Below the pieces are notes generated by a model, which ran no database searches, was not told where the DNA came from, and was given only the letters and a program-made list of their open reading frames with translations. From positions 1 to 12,220 of the forward strand of contig CAYXDO010000243.1 in NCBI GenBank assembly GCA_964463485.1: a DNA stretch of 12,220 nucleotides. Direction: 5' to 3'. The stretch comes from CAYXDO01 sp964463485. Its GTDB lineage: Bacteria > Myxococcota > Kuafuiibacteriia > Kuafuiibacteriales > Kuafuiibacteriaceae. Shown here piece by piece: positions 1 through 7,050 of the stretch; position 1 is the first letter of the stretch, and each line of letters begins with the position of its first letter. Both the position numbers and the translations under genes were made by a program.

Positions 1-87
1 CCAGCCCCGCCTTGTCGATCTTCTATGGTACCGGCTAGGCCGGGTTATGAGCTCCAAGCCGATTGGCGCTCTAGTTCTAGTAGGAAC

Positions 88-105
88 CGCGGCGAGGTGG
101 CCGCG
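88..105 (-). terminator. GC hairpin just downstream of pyk
   Basis: A perfect 6-bp inverted repeat (CGCGGC / GCCGCG) around a 6-nt loop lies 6 nt past the pyruvate kinase stop in the direction of its transcription. It has no T-tract, so it is at best a weak or factor-assisted terminator. Bases 1-87 show nothing else I can support apart from a 5-bp CCGGC-TAG-GCCGG hairpin. Confidence 0.28.
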
Positions 106-111
106 CGTGGT

Positions 112-1542
112 CTAGGGTCTATTTGGGATTTCGTGCAAACGAACGGTGTCGGTCGCCTCTCCCCTGTCAGGAGAGGCTCCGAGCAGAATGACGAGCCTGT
201 CGCCGCGTCGGGCTCGGCCGCTGGCGAGCAGCCGCTCCTCGATCCGCCTCACCGTCTCGTCGACCGTCTCGGCTGGGTCGAGGGCGTCGGCCTCGACGCC
301 CCAGCTGATGCTGAGTCTTCTTCGGGTCGCTGAGTCGAGGGCGAAGGCGACGATCGGGACGTCTGGCCGGTACTTCGCCAGGAGGGTGGCGGTGAGTCCG
401 TTCTGCGTCACGCAGGCCACGAGCCGAGCGCCAGACTCGACGGCCACCTCGGACGCCATCCTCGCGCTTGCGTCGGGGAAGGCAGAGGGCATTTCGACTC
501 GGTGCGCCCGGACTCGCAGGAAGCGCTCGCGCTCGGTTTCGACCACCATGCGATCCATGAATTGCAGGGCGAGGAGTGGATTCTTGCCAATCGCCGTCTC
601 CGCCGACAGCGACACCCCGTCGGCACCGTCGGCGATGGCGTTGGCGACGTCGGACGCTTCTGCGCGGGTGGGCCTGGCTTCGGTGACCATGGAGCTCAGC
701 ATCTGAGTTCCGATCACCACCGGAACGCCTCGGTTGTTGGCGAGCCTCACGACTTCCTTCTGCACCAAGGGCATGCGAGTGATTTCAATTTGCGCGCCGA
801 GGTCACCGCGGCGAATCATCACGGCGTCCGCGCGGGCGAGAATCCCGTCGAGGCGGGTGAACGCCTCGGGTCGCTCGATTTTGGCCATGATTCCTGTCCG
901 CACGTCGAGCCGCTCGAAGTGCTCGCGCACCTCCAGCACATCGGTGGCGTCACGGACGTAAGTGATTGCGACAAAATCCACGCCTTCCCCGACCATTCGG
1001 TCGATGTGTTGCCAGTCGTCTTCCGTCACTGCGCGTGATCGCAGGGGCAAGCCGGGCGAGTGAAGGTCTGTTCGATCGAGCACGGTGCCGCCGTGCACGA
1101 CCTCGGCGGTGACTTTGGTGCTTCGGGCCTCCGTGACCACGAGCTCCACGAGACCGTCGGAGAGTCGGATCCGATCGCCGCGGATCAACTCATCGCTGAA
1201 CACACCCGAATCGACGGGGATCTTCGTCGCCGATCCGAGGGTGGATCCGTCTCTCGGGACGAGCTCGACCTGAGCGCCTCGCCGCAGCTCGACGACTCCA
1301 CCGACGAGGTGTCCGACGCGCACCTTGGGCCCTGGAATATCGGCGATGATGGCGATGGGGCGTCCGAGAGACTCCGAGATGGCGCGGAGTCGGCGAACCC
1401 AGCGAACGTGGACGGCGGGCTCTTGGTAGCCGAGGTTGATCCGAGCCGCGTCCATTCCGGCCTCGATGAGGGCGGCGATCTTCGCGTCGTCGTCGACGGA
1501 GGGGCCCATCGTGCAGAGAATTTTCGCGCGTCGCTTCGACAC
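112..1542 (-). CDS. pyk: Pyruvate kinase, divergent cation site
   Basis: Cytosolic enzyme that transfers phosphate from phosphoenolpyruvate to ADP to give pyruvate and ATP. At 476 residues it has the usual family length and full architecture: an N-terminal barrel opening with KILCTMGPS (7-15), a B-domain at about 75-170, the barrel's second half, and a C-terminal domain from about 350. Catalytic features are present: MAKIERPE with Lys221 and Glu223, RRGDLG with Asp247, and GTQML with Thr279, followed by PTRAEASDVANA. Odd points: the usual RxNFSH motif reads RINLGY (34-39), so the conserved Ser and His are Gly and Tyr. The usual DTKGPEIR motif reads DIPGPKVR (68-75), putting Lys73 where potassium-dependent enzymes have Glu; Lys there is known from potassium-independent enzymes. 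The GTG start gives the expected N terminus, and CAGCGT lies 6 nt before it. It lies 161 bp downstream of cinA. A second, specialised pyruvate kinase paralogue is possible. Confidence 0.92.
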   Translation of the reverse strand: MSKRRAKILCTMGPSVDDDAKIAALIEAGMDAARINLGYQEPAVHVRWVRRLRAISESLGRPIAIIADIPGPKVRVGHLVGGVVELRRGAQVELVPRDGSTLGSATKIPVDSGVFSDELIRGDRIRLSDGLVELVVTEARSTKVTAEVVHGGTVLDRTDLHSPGLPLRSRAVTEDDWQHIDRMVGEGVDFVAITYVRDATDVLEVREHFERLDVRTGIMAKIERPEAFTRLDGILARADAVMIRRGDLGAQIEITRMPLVQKEVVRLANNRGVPVVIGTQMLSSMVTEARPTRAEASDVANAIADGADGVSLSAETAIGKNPLLALQFMDRMVVETERERFLRVRAHRVEMPSAFPDASARMASEVAVESGARLVACVTQNGLTATLLAKYRPDVPIVAFALDSATRRRLSISWGVEADALDPAETVDETVRRIEERLLASGRARRGDRLVILLGASPDRGEATDTVRLHEIPNRP

Positions 1543-1573
1543 AGGCGGACGCTGCCACGGACGCCCGATTTCG

Positions 1574-1690
1574 TCAGCCCGCGGGAGAGCCCCGGAGGAC
1601 CGCTGCTCCTTCCTCGCGCGCGGGCGCGAGCGTTACGATTCCGAGCGCGAGCACGAAGACGCGTACGAAGAGGAAATCGTTGGGCTTCAA
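1574..1690 (-). CDS. Possible 38-residue hydrophobic peptide
   Basis: A TTG-started open frame of 38 codons begins 13 nt after the cinA stop and fills most of the cinA-pyk gap. Its N terminus reads MKPNDFLFVRVFVLALG and continues IVTLAPA. That is a positively charged start, a strongly hydrophobic core and an Ala-x-Ala-like end, as in a signal peptide or a single membrane helix. The codons are mostly GC-ending, like the neighbouring genes. There is no good ribosome binding site, and the only other in-frame start is a CTG three codons upstream. It could be a small membrane peptide, the remnant 5' end of a lost secreted-protein gene, or chance. No function can be assigned. Confidence 0.3.
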   Translation of the reverse strand: MKPNDFLFVRVFVLALGIVTLAPAREEGAAVLRGSPAG

Positions 1691-1703
1691 CCTATTCAGC
1701 GCT

Positions 1704-2951
1704 CTAGCCGAGAAGCCTCAGGCGTAATAGGTCGAGCACCGACAGCGCCGTGCCGCGGCGGATCTGGGCTCGATCTCCAGGGAGTCGGATTTGTCGCACC
1801 GCGACGTCTTCGGGTCCGGCGACTGCAATGAAGACGGTTCCTACGGGCTTGTCCGGAGAGCCTCCGGTCGGCCCGGCGATGCCGGTGGCCGAAAGCCCCC
1901 AGGTGGCGCCCAAGCGCGCCCTGGCTCCGACGGCCATTTGCGATGCGACGGGAGCGCTGACCGCCCCGTGCGTGTCGAGCTCCGCCGCGGTCACGCCGAC
2001 GAGCTCTTGCTTGGCTGAGTTCGCGTAGGTAACGAACCCGCCCAAAACGTATTTCGACGAGCCCGATCGATCGGTGAGGAGCGTCGAAATCAGTCCGCCC
2101 GTACAGGACTCGGCGGTCGCCACGGTATGGCCGGCGGCCTCGAGCAACTCACCCACGACGACCGGCAGCTCCTGATCGTCGACGCCGAAGATGCGACTCT
2201 CGAGGATCGAACGAATCGCGGCTTCGGCCTGGGCAATGGCTTCGGACGCGCCCTGTCCGGTCGCGGCGAGCTTGATGTGGTTTTCGGCGCCGAGAGTTCG
2301 GTACCCAAACCGCACCGACGGATGCGCGCCCGTCACCGCGCGGATCTCATGCTCCAGCCTACTCTCGCCTAGACCCATGACTCGGAGGGTGCGCCGATGA
2401 ATCGGCCTTGCGGACCGTCCGGGAGACTCCGACTCGGATGGACGAATCACGGGCGCGACGGCGTTATCGAACAGCCAGCGCATCTCGCGCGGAACACCGG
2501 GAAGCAGAAAAATCCGAGCGCGGCCGAGGGGAGCGACAAAGGCCGGCGCTGTGCCGACTGGGTTCGGAATCACTTCGCCGAGCTCAGGAACGCGGGCTTG
2601 GCGTTCGTTGTTGGGCGTCATTTCGCGGCCGATCGAACGAAATTTCTGGGCGATGGCGTCGAGGGTAGGCGCGTGCAGGGTGAGGTTGGTCCCGAGCGCC
2701 CGGGCCAACGCCGCCAAGGTGACGTCGTCGTCGGTGGGTCCCAGACCTCCAGATGAAATCACGAGCTCCGAGCGGGCGGCGGCCGCGGTGAAAGCCTCAG
2801 CGATGTCCTCTTCGACGTCTCGAACCGTCGTGTGACGCACGACCGACCAGCCAAGGGCCTCCAGCTTCTTGTCGAGCTCGTTCGAGCTCGTGTCCACGGT
2901 CTCACCGGAAAGGAGCTCGTCGCCGATGGTGATGATTTCCGCGTTCGCCAC
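1704..2951 (-). CDS. cinA: CinA: MoCF-domain / NMN amidohydrolase fusion
   Basis: Two-domain protein of the CinA family. The N-terminal half (about 1-170) is a molybdopterin-binding-like (MoaB/MoCF) domain, linked in characterised members to ADP-ribose pyrophosphatase activity. The C-terminal half (from about 250) is a PncC-type nicotinamide mononucleotide deamidase that recycles NMN in NAD metabolism. Diagnostic motifs are AEIITIGDELLSG at the start, SSGGLGPTDDD, NPVGTAPAF, LLPGVPREM, MGLGESRLE, then TAESCTGGL, SGSSKYVLGG and ATGIAGPTGG. I chose GTG at 2951 because it starts exactly at the conserved motif and gives 415 residues, the usual length; an upstream ATG at 3047 would overlap the preceding gene by 92 bp. 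This start lies 4 nt after the thioredoxin stop, which suggests translational coupling. No strong Shine-Dalgarno is visible. Its role in competence is by name only. Confidence 0.93.
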   Translation of the reverse strand: MANAEIITIGDELLSGETVDTSSNELDKKLEALGWSVVRHTTVRDVEEDIAEAFTAAAARSELVISSGGLGPTDDDVTLAALARALGTNLTLHAPTLDAIAQKFRSIGREMTPNNERQARVPELGEVIPNPVGTAPAFVAPLGRARIFLLPGVPREMRWLFDNAVAPVIRPSESESPGRSARPIHRRTLRVMGLGESRLEHEIRAVTGAHPSVRFGYRTLGAENHIKLAATGQGASEAIAQAEAAIRSILESRIFGVDDQELPVVVGELLEAAGHTVATAESCTGGLISTLLTDRSGSSKYVLGGFVTYANSAKQELVGVTAAELDTHGAVSAPVASQMAVGARARLGATWGLSATGIAGPTGGSPDKPVGTVFIAVAGPEDVAVRQIRLPGDRAQIRRGTALSVLDLLRLRLLG

Positions 2952-2955
2952 GAGC

Positions 2956-3582
2956 TCAGCTCGGAGGAACGACTGCGTCGAGGTAGACGTCGGCGAACCA
3001 GTCATCCCAGTCGCGAGGCCCCTCGATGAAGCCGATGATTCGCCCATCCTTGATGACGTAGGTCTCCGGAAACATCGTGGTGCCGTACTGTTTGGCGAGC
3101 TCTCCGGAGGGATCGAGCAGGACCTTGAACGGAGGAGGATCCGTCTCGAACATCTTCTTGACGGGATCCCAAGACTCGTCGGCGCTCACCGCCAGCATCA
3201 CGATGTTCTTGCCTCGCAAGCGGGACTCGAGGCGCCGCATGGACGGCATCTCCTCGAGACACGGCGGGCACCAGGTTGCCCAGAAATTGAGGAAAATGAC
3301 CTTTCCGGCGAAGTCGGAGAGTGCGACTTTGCCGCCGGACATACTCTCGAGCGTGAACGGGAGCGGGTTCTGATTTCGAGCTTCGACCTTCAGGAGCTTG
3401 CCGGCGAGGCGGCCGCGACCGACCGAGGCGTCGGCGAACCCTACCGAGGTGAAATAGGCGGCAGCACCAAAGGTCGCGAGGACGAGGGTAGCTTTGAGGA
3501 GAGAGGATGGGCCGCCTGGCTCGGCCGATGAAGGGGACGCGGCTTCTTCGGGAGCCTTCTTCGACGAGCGCTTCCTGCTCAC
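2956..3582 (-). CDS. Membrane-anchored TlpA-like thioredoxin
   Basis: Thiol-disulphide oxidoreductase of the TlpA/ResA/AhpC-TSA class, 208 residues, probably facing the periplasm. A charged, Ser/Pro-rich N tail (1-27) is followed by one hydrophobic segment at about 29-47 (LLKATLVLATFGAAAYF), which should act as an uncleaved anchor. The thioredoxin fold starts near residue 72. The redox motif is FWATWCPPC, with Cys105 and Cys108, and the cis-proline loop is TMFPETYV, with Pro172. It most likely reduces disulphides of exported proteins, but the substrate cannot be told from sequence. It is the middle gene of a tight minus-strand cluster: 21 bp after the small membrane gene and 4 nt before cinA. 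The GTG start is preceded by TAACGA at -13 to -8, which could be its own -10. Confidence 0.93.
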   Translation of the reverse strand: MSRKRSSKKAPEEAASPSSAEPGGPSSLLKATLVLATFGAAAYFTSVGFADASVGRGRLAGKLLKVEARNQNPLPFTLESMSGGKVALSDFAGKVIFLNFWATWCPPCLEEMPSMRRLESRLRGKNIVMLAVSADESWDPVKKMFETDPPPFKVLLDPSGELAKQYGTTMFPETYVIKDGRIIGFIEGPRDWDDWFADVYLDAVVPPS

Positions 3583-3589
3583 TCCAGAA

Positions 3590-3595
3590 TCGTTA
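3590..3595 (-). promoter_or_regulatory. Possible -10 element before thioredoxin gene
   Basis: TAACGA lies at -13 to -8 relative to the GTG at 3582, preceded by TGTGC as in an extended -10. It sits in the 21-bp gap after the small membrane gene. If used, it would give a leaderless transcript of thioredoxin plus cinA. No clear -35 is visible. Confidence 0.33.
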
Positions 3596-3603
3596 GCACA
3601 TCG

Positions 3604-3876
3604 CTAGCGGGTCGCGGCGACGAAAATCCAGGGAACAGAGACAGCCAACACGGTGACGATCCAACGAGCCCAGGGACCTGCGGGCGATCGATGAATGAAG
3701 CCGAGCCCGCCCCCAAACACGGCGAGCGCTCCGAACCACGCGCGCCCGCCCCCTGCACCGCCTCCGCCCTTCAAGGCGAGGAGAGCGCCCTGGGCGGACC
3801 CCATCAGCAAGACGAGCGCCCCGATCGCGATCTGCGATCGCCTCGCCCAGCTAGGTTTCTGAACTTCGAGCGCCAC
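3604..3876 (-). CDS. Small integral membrane protein, unknown
   Basis: A 90-residue protein that I do not recognise. It has three hydrophobic stretches at about 15-35, 45-61 and 70-88, separated by a Gly-rich loop (KGGGGAGGGR) and by IHRSPAGPWAR. It is therefore predicted to be a three-helix inner-membrane protein with a short basic N tail (PSWARRS). It is the first gene of the probable operon with the TlpA-like thioredoxin and cinA, and ends 21 bp before the former. The GTG start is supported by TAGGCT placed 6 nt before it. Context suggests a membrane partner in redox or envelope work, but that is only inference. Codon use matches the neighbours. Confidence 0.75.
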   Translation of the reverse strand: MALEVQKPSWARRSQIAIGALVLLMGSAQGALLALKGGGGAGGGRAWFGALAVFGGGLGFIHRSPAGPWARWIVTVLAVSVPWIFVAATR

Positions 3877-3882
3877 GAGGAG

Positions 3883-3912
3883 AGCCTACTCGGCGCGGAC
3901 GACGGGCCGCAA
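3883..3912 (-). promoter_or_regulatory. Promoter for membrane protein-thioredoxin-cinA operon
   Basis: On the minus strand TTGCGG (3912-3907) and TAGGCT (3888-3883) are separated by 18 bp. The -10 hexamer ends 6 nt before the GTG at 3876, so transcription would begin at or very near the start codon. This is the best sigma-70-like pair in the window. Confidence 0.48.
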
Positions 3913-3998
3913 CCGTGCATGCCGATCGGTCTGGTGGGAATCGGGTATGACGAATATTCGCCACTTCTCCGCTGGCCGTCGTGAGCGTGAGAGTCAAC

Positions 3999-4065
3999 CG
4001 TGGGCGTGGAGGTGGACGATTTCGTGGAGGTGGGCGAGAAACGTGGGCGCGGGCGTGGACGATTC
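3999..4065 (+). repeat. Degenerate CGTGGR hexamer repeat, G-rich
   Basis: About 67 bp built mostly from six-base words of the form CGTGGG, CGTGGA or GGTGGA, interrupted by CGATTT, CGAGAA and CGATTC. It lies in the 258-bp gap (3877-4134) between the acyl-CoA synthetase 3' end and the start of the small membrane gene. The rest of that gap holds the promoter above, a perfect 10-bp palindrome CGAATATTCG (3951-3960), and an exact 8-bp tandem ATGCCGAT (4111-4126). I see no gene in it. Confidence 0.6.
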
Positions 4066-4134
4066 GGAATGATATTCGTTCGAGCCCCTCTTTACCAACA
4101 TCGAACGCAAATGCCGATATGCCGATCGCGCTGG

Positions 4135-5946
4135 TCAGACGTCCGCGAGGGCGCCTGAGTAGAAGCCGTCGAGGGTGTCTTTGTATCGTGCCTCGATGAC
4201 TTTCCGCTTGACTTTGAGGCTCGCCGTGAGCTCGCCGCCTTCGACGGTGAAGTCTTTCGGGAGGATCGAGAACCTCTTGATCGTCTCGAATTTCGAGAGT
4301 TTGGAATTCAGCTCGTCGACGGCCTTCTGGATCATCTCGAGGGCTTGAGCGTGTTTGCTGAGCTCCTCGTAGCTGAGGTTGCCGATGCCGCGCTCGTCCG
4401 CCCATTTCTTGATGGACTCCGGATCGAGGGTCACCAGCGCGGAGCAGAAGTTTCGGCCGTTGCCGTGTACGAGCACTTGGCCGAGGTAGGGGCAGAGGGC
4501 TTTGAGTTGCCCCTCGAGCTTTTGGGGCGCGACGTACTTACCGCCGGAGGTCTTGATGAGATCCTTCTTGCGATCGGTGATTTTGAGGAATCCGTCGGCG
4601 ACTTCACCGATGTCACCGGTGCGCAGCCATCCGTCGGGGGTGAGGGCCTCGGCGGTGGCGTCAGGCATGCCGCGATAGCCGCGCATGATCGTGCGGCCCT
4701 TCAGCAAGATCTCTCCGTCCTCGGGCGCGAGCTTGAGCTCGATGGACCCGATCGGGAGGCCCACGGTGCCGAAGCGGTAGCTGTTCGGTCGATTCACGAA
4801 GCTCGCGGCGCTCGACTCGGTGAGGCCGTAGCCTTCGAGGATCAATACGTTGGCCGCGTGAAAGAACTCAGCCATCTCGCGCGACAGAGGAGCGCTTCCT
4901 GAGATGAAGAACTTGATACGGCCTCCGAATTTCGCCCGGAGCTTCGAGAAGACGAGCTTGTCGGCGAGGCCATACTGCACTCCGAGAACGGGGCCGGGTT
5001 CTTTGCCTTGTTGTCGCAACCTGGACACTTGCTCACCGACCTTGACGGCCCAGGAGAAAATCTTCCACTTGGCGCCGCCGGCCTCCTGCGCGCCGGTGAC
5101 AACCTTGTTGTAGACCTTCTCGAAGATGCGGGGCGCGGCGGCCATGAACGTCGGCCGGATGACTGCGAGGTTGTCGACGAGCTTGGGAATGCGGCCGTCG
5201 ACGGTGGTCGAAAAACCGATTTGGAGCTGCCCGGTGAGCATGACTTTGCCGAAGGAGTGCGACAACGGGAGCCACAGGTATTGATGATCCGACGCGGACA
5301 GGAAGCCGACGGCGTCCATGCCTTCGGCGGCGGCCACCCAGCAGTCGTGGGTGAGCTCGACGCCCTTTGGGCGGCCGGTCGTTCCCGACGTGTAAATCAG
5401 CGTGGAGAGGTGGTCCTTTTTCACGCTCGTGGCGATCTTCCCGAACTCGTCGGGATGCTCCGCGTCGTAGCGCTTGCCCAGCTCCTCGAGCTCCGCGAGC
5501 GTGATCACCCAGCCGTCGTGGCCGGCCTTTCCATCGATGTTGATGACTTTGCGCAGACCGCTGAGCTTGGCGCGCTCGGCCACGAGCTTGGCGATTTGAG
5601 AGTCGTCTTCGGCGAACGCGACGACCGAGCCAGAGTCGGAGAGGATATATTGGCACTCGTCAGACGTGCTGTTCGGATAGACGGTCGTCGCGGCACCTCC
5701 CGCGCACATGAGGCCGAGGTCGGCGAGGATCCACTCGTAGCGAGTGTTGGCGATGACGCCGACCCTGTCCTCGAGCTGGACGCCCAGCGACCGCAGGCCC
5801 ATCGCGATCGCGCGGACGCGGGCTTCGGTCTCCTTCCACGTCAGCGATTTCCAGCCCTCCCCCACGGGGTACTGGAACGCCATCGTGTTTGGCGTCTCCT
5901 TCACTCGCTCGAGGAACAGTTCAACGAGGCTCTCGCACTTCTTCAC
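4135..5946 (-). CDS. Long-chain acyl-CoA synthetase (AMP-forming)
   Basis: Activates long-chain fatty acids with ATP and CoA through an acyl-adenylate, feeding beta-oxidation or lipid synthesis. At 603 residues it has the length of the FadD15/long-chain ANL branch. Motifs in order: P-loop IYTSGTTGRPKG (184-195); LPLSHSFGKV (227-236); ISGSAPLS (348-355); GYGLTESSA (372-380); GWLRTGDIGE (439-448), whose Asp binds the ribose; DRKKDLIKTSGGKYV (458-472); and a C-terminal lid with LTASLKVKRK, whose Lys (about 578) is the expected catalytic lysine. No signal peptide or membrane helix is seen, so it is cytosolic or peripheral. It starts with GTG and the upstream TAAAGG is only a partial -10. It is divergent from the deacetylase gene and followed by a 258-bp gap, so it is probably monocistronic. 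The exact chain-length preference cannot be read. Confidence 0.95.
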   Translation of the reverse strand: MKKCESLVELFLERVKETPNTMAFQYPVGEGWKSLTWKETEARVRAIAMGLRSLGVQLEDRVGVIANTRYEWILADLGLMCAGGAATTVYPNSTSDECQYILSDSGSVVAFAEDDSQIAKLVAERAKLSGLRKVINIDGKAGHDGWVITLAELEELGKRYDAEHPDEFGKIATSVKKDHLSTLIYTSGTTGRPKGVELTHDCWVAAAEGMDAVGFLSASDHQYLWLPLSHSFGKVMLTGQLQIGFSTTVDGRIPKLVDNLAVIRPTFMAAAPRIFEKVYNKVVTGAQEAGGAKWKIFSWAVKVGEQVSRLRQQGKEPGPVLGVQYGLADKLVFSKLRAKFGGRIKFFISGSAPLSREMAEFFHAANVLILEGYGLTESSAASFVNRPNSYRFGTVGLPIGSIELKLAPEDGEILLKGRTIMRGYRGMPDATAEALTPDGWLRTGDIGEVADGFLKITDRKKDLIKTSGGKYVAPQKLEGQLKALCPYLGQVLVHGNGRNFCSALVTLDPESIKKWADERGIGNLSYEELSKHAQALEMIQKAVDELNSKLSKFETIKRFSILPKDFTVEGGELTASLKVKRKVIEARYKDTLDGFYSGALADV

Positions 5947-6102
5947 GCGCTGCCTTTAGCCCATCACCTCTGGCTTGGAAAGCCCCCACCGAGCAGATAC
6001 CTGCGTGGCGCCGTTTCGTAGGGCGAAGGTCTTCGATCCGCCGTTGGTCCTGGAGCTCCCGGCGGGCTGGCGTTGGCCAAAGGATGGAGTCAGGCTCGCG
6101 GG
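5947..6102. promoter_or_regulatory. Divergent promoter spacer
   Basis: This 156-bp region separates two divergent genes and must hold both promoters. On the minus strand TAAAGG (5958-5953) is 6 nt before the synthetase GTG. On the plus strand CAGGCT (6091-6096) is 6 nt before the deacetylase GTG at 6103. Both are imperfect -10 matches. GGATGGAG (6082-6089) could be a ribosome site for 6103, but its spacing of 13 nt is long. No operator palindrome stands out. Confidence 0.4.
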
Positions 6103-7038
6103 GTGACTTCCATTTCGGTGATTCGCGACGCTCGGTTTCTTGATCACGATCCAGGCCGCGCGCATCCGGAGTCTCCGTCGCGCCTTCGCGCCATCGACCG
6201 GGCGCTCGAGGCCTCGGAGCTGACGCTGGTGGAGCTCCTCGCGCGACCGGCGACACGAGAAGAGATCGCCCGCGTGCATGACGATGGATTGATCGCTGCG
6301 ATCGAGAGGGCCCGCGGTCGAGTCGCCGCTTTGGACCCTGACACCCGCACCAGCGCAGGATCGGTCGAGGCAGCGGAGCTCGCGGCGGGATCGACGATCG
6401 AGCTCGCGACGCGAGTGGCCAAGGGTGAGGCACCGCCAGGGATCGCGTTGGTCCGTCCGCCCGGCCACCACGCGACGCGGGATCGCGCGATGGGCTTCTG
6501 CTTGCTCAACAACGTCGCGATCGCAACGGAGGCGCTACGCGCGCAAGGCCTCGCGGAGCGCATCGTCATCTACGATTTCGACGTGCACCACGGGAACGGC
6601 ACGGAGTCGATCTTCTACGAAGATCCGAACGTCTTGTATTTGTCGACTCACCAATGGCCTTTCTATCCGGGCACCGGCCCGAAGGAAGCGACGGGGGTCG
6701 GCAAGGGCGAAGGAGCGACGCTCAACGTGCCGCTGCCCGAAGGGACCGACGACGAGACTCTGCTCGAGGTGAGTCGGTCGGTCCTGATACCGGCGGCGGA
6801 GTCGTTCTCGCCGGACTTCGTGATCCTGTCCGCGGGGTTCGATCCTTTCTACGACGACCCTCTCGGTGGATTTCGGATCACCGAGCGTGGCTTTCGCGAG
6901 CTCGGGCTCTTGTGGCGGGACCTTGCGGAGCGTCGGACCGGCGGCAAGATCGCGGCCGCGCTCGAAGGTGGCTACGACCTCGATGGCTTGGGTCGCTCCG
7001 TGGTCGAGCTGCTCGACGGGTGGTCTCGTGGTGGTTAG
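6103..7038 (+). CDS. Histone deacetylase family / acetylpolyamine amidohydrolase-like
   Basis: Zinc-dependent deacetylase of the arginase-like fold. Bacterial members remove acetyl groups from polyamines, small molecules or proteins. The 311-residue frame has the whole active site: HPESPSRL near the N terminus; RPPGHHA with His122 and His123 as the charge relay; DFDVHHGNGT with zinc ligands Asp160 and His162; STHQWPFYPGTG, typical of class II and APAH-like members; SAGFD with ligand Asp247; and EGGYDL with the transition-state Tyr291. It should be active. I chose GTG at 6103 because the conserved fold begins directly after it; a TTG at 6073 would add ten residues (MAKGWSQARG). No signal peptide is seen, so it is cytosolic. 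It is followed 12 bp later by a DUF1232 gene, probably in one transcript. The substrate cannot be told. Confidence 0.93.
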   Translation: MTSISVIRDARFLDHDPGRAHPESPSRLRAIDRALEASELTLVELLARPATREEIARVHDDGLIAAIERARGRVAALDPDTRTSAGSVEAAELAAGSTIELATRVAKGEAPPGIALVRPPGHHATRDRAMGFCLLNNVAIATEALRAQGLAERIVIYDFDVHHGNGTESIFYEDPNVLYLSTHQWPFYPGTGPKEATGVGKGEGATLNVPLPEGTDDETLLEVSRSVLIPAAESFSPDFVILSAGFDPFYDDPLGGFRITERGFRELGLLWRDLAERRTGGKIAAALEGGYDLDGLGRSVVELLDGWSRGG

Positions 7039-7050
7039 AAGGCACGCGAA

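Noticed and set aside
1060..1707. 215-residue plus-strand frame opposite pyk
   Set aside because: It is antisense to a well-supported pyruvate kinase, its composition is skewed to Arg/Asp/Gly, and it has no family motif.
2952..3047. 32-residue N-terminal extension of CinA from ATG 3047
   Set aside because: It would lie inside the thioredoxin coding region, is Ser/Thr-rich without family similarity, and the CinA fold begins right at GTG 2951.
3981..4199. 72-residue frame with an RGG-box-like RGRGGGRFRGGGR segment
   Set aside because: The segment is simply the translated CGTGGR hexamer array, and the frame then runs antisense into the acyl-CoA synthetase end.
5008..6021. 337-residue plus-strand frame opposite the acyl-CoA synthetase
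   Set aside because: It mirrors the coding strand of a gene with every expected motif; long antisense frames are common at this GC content.
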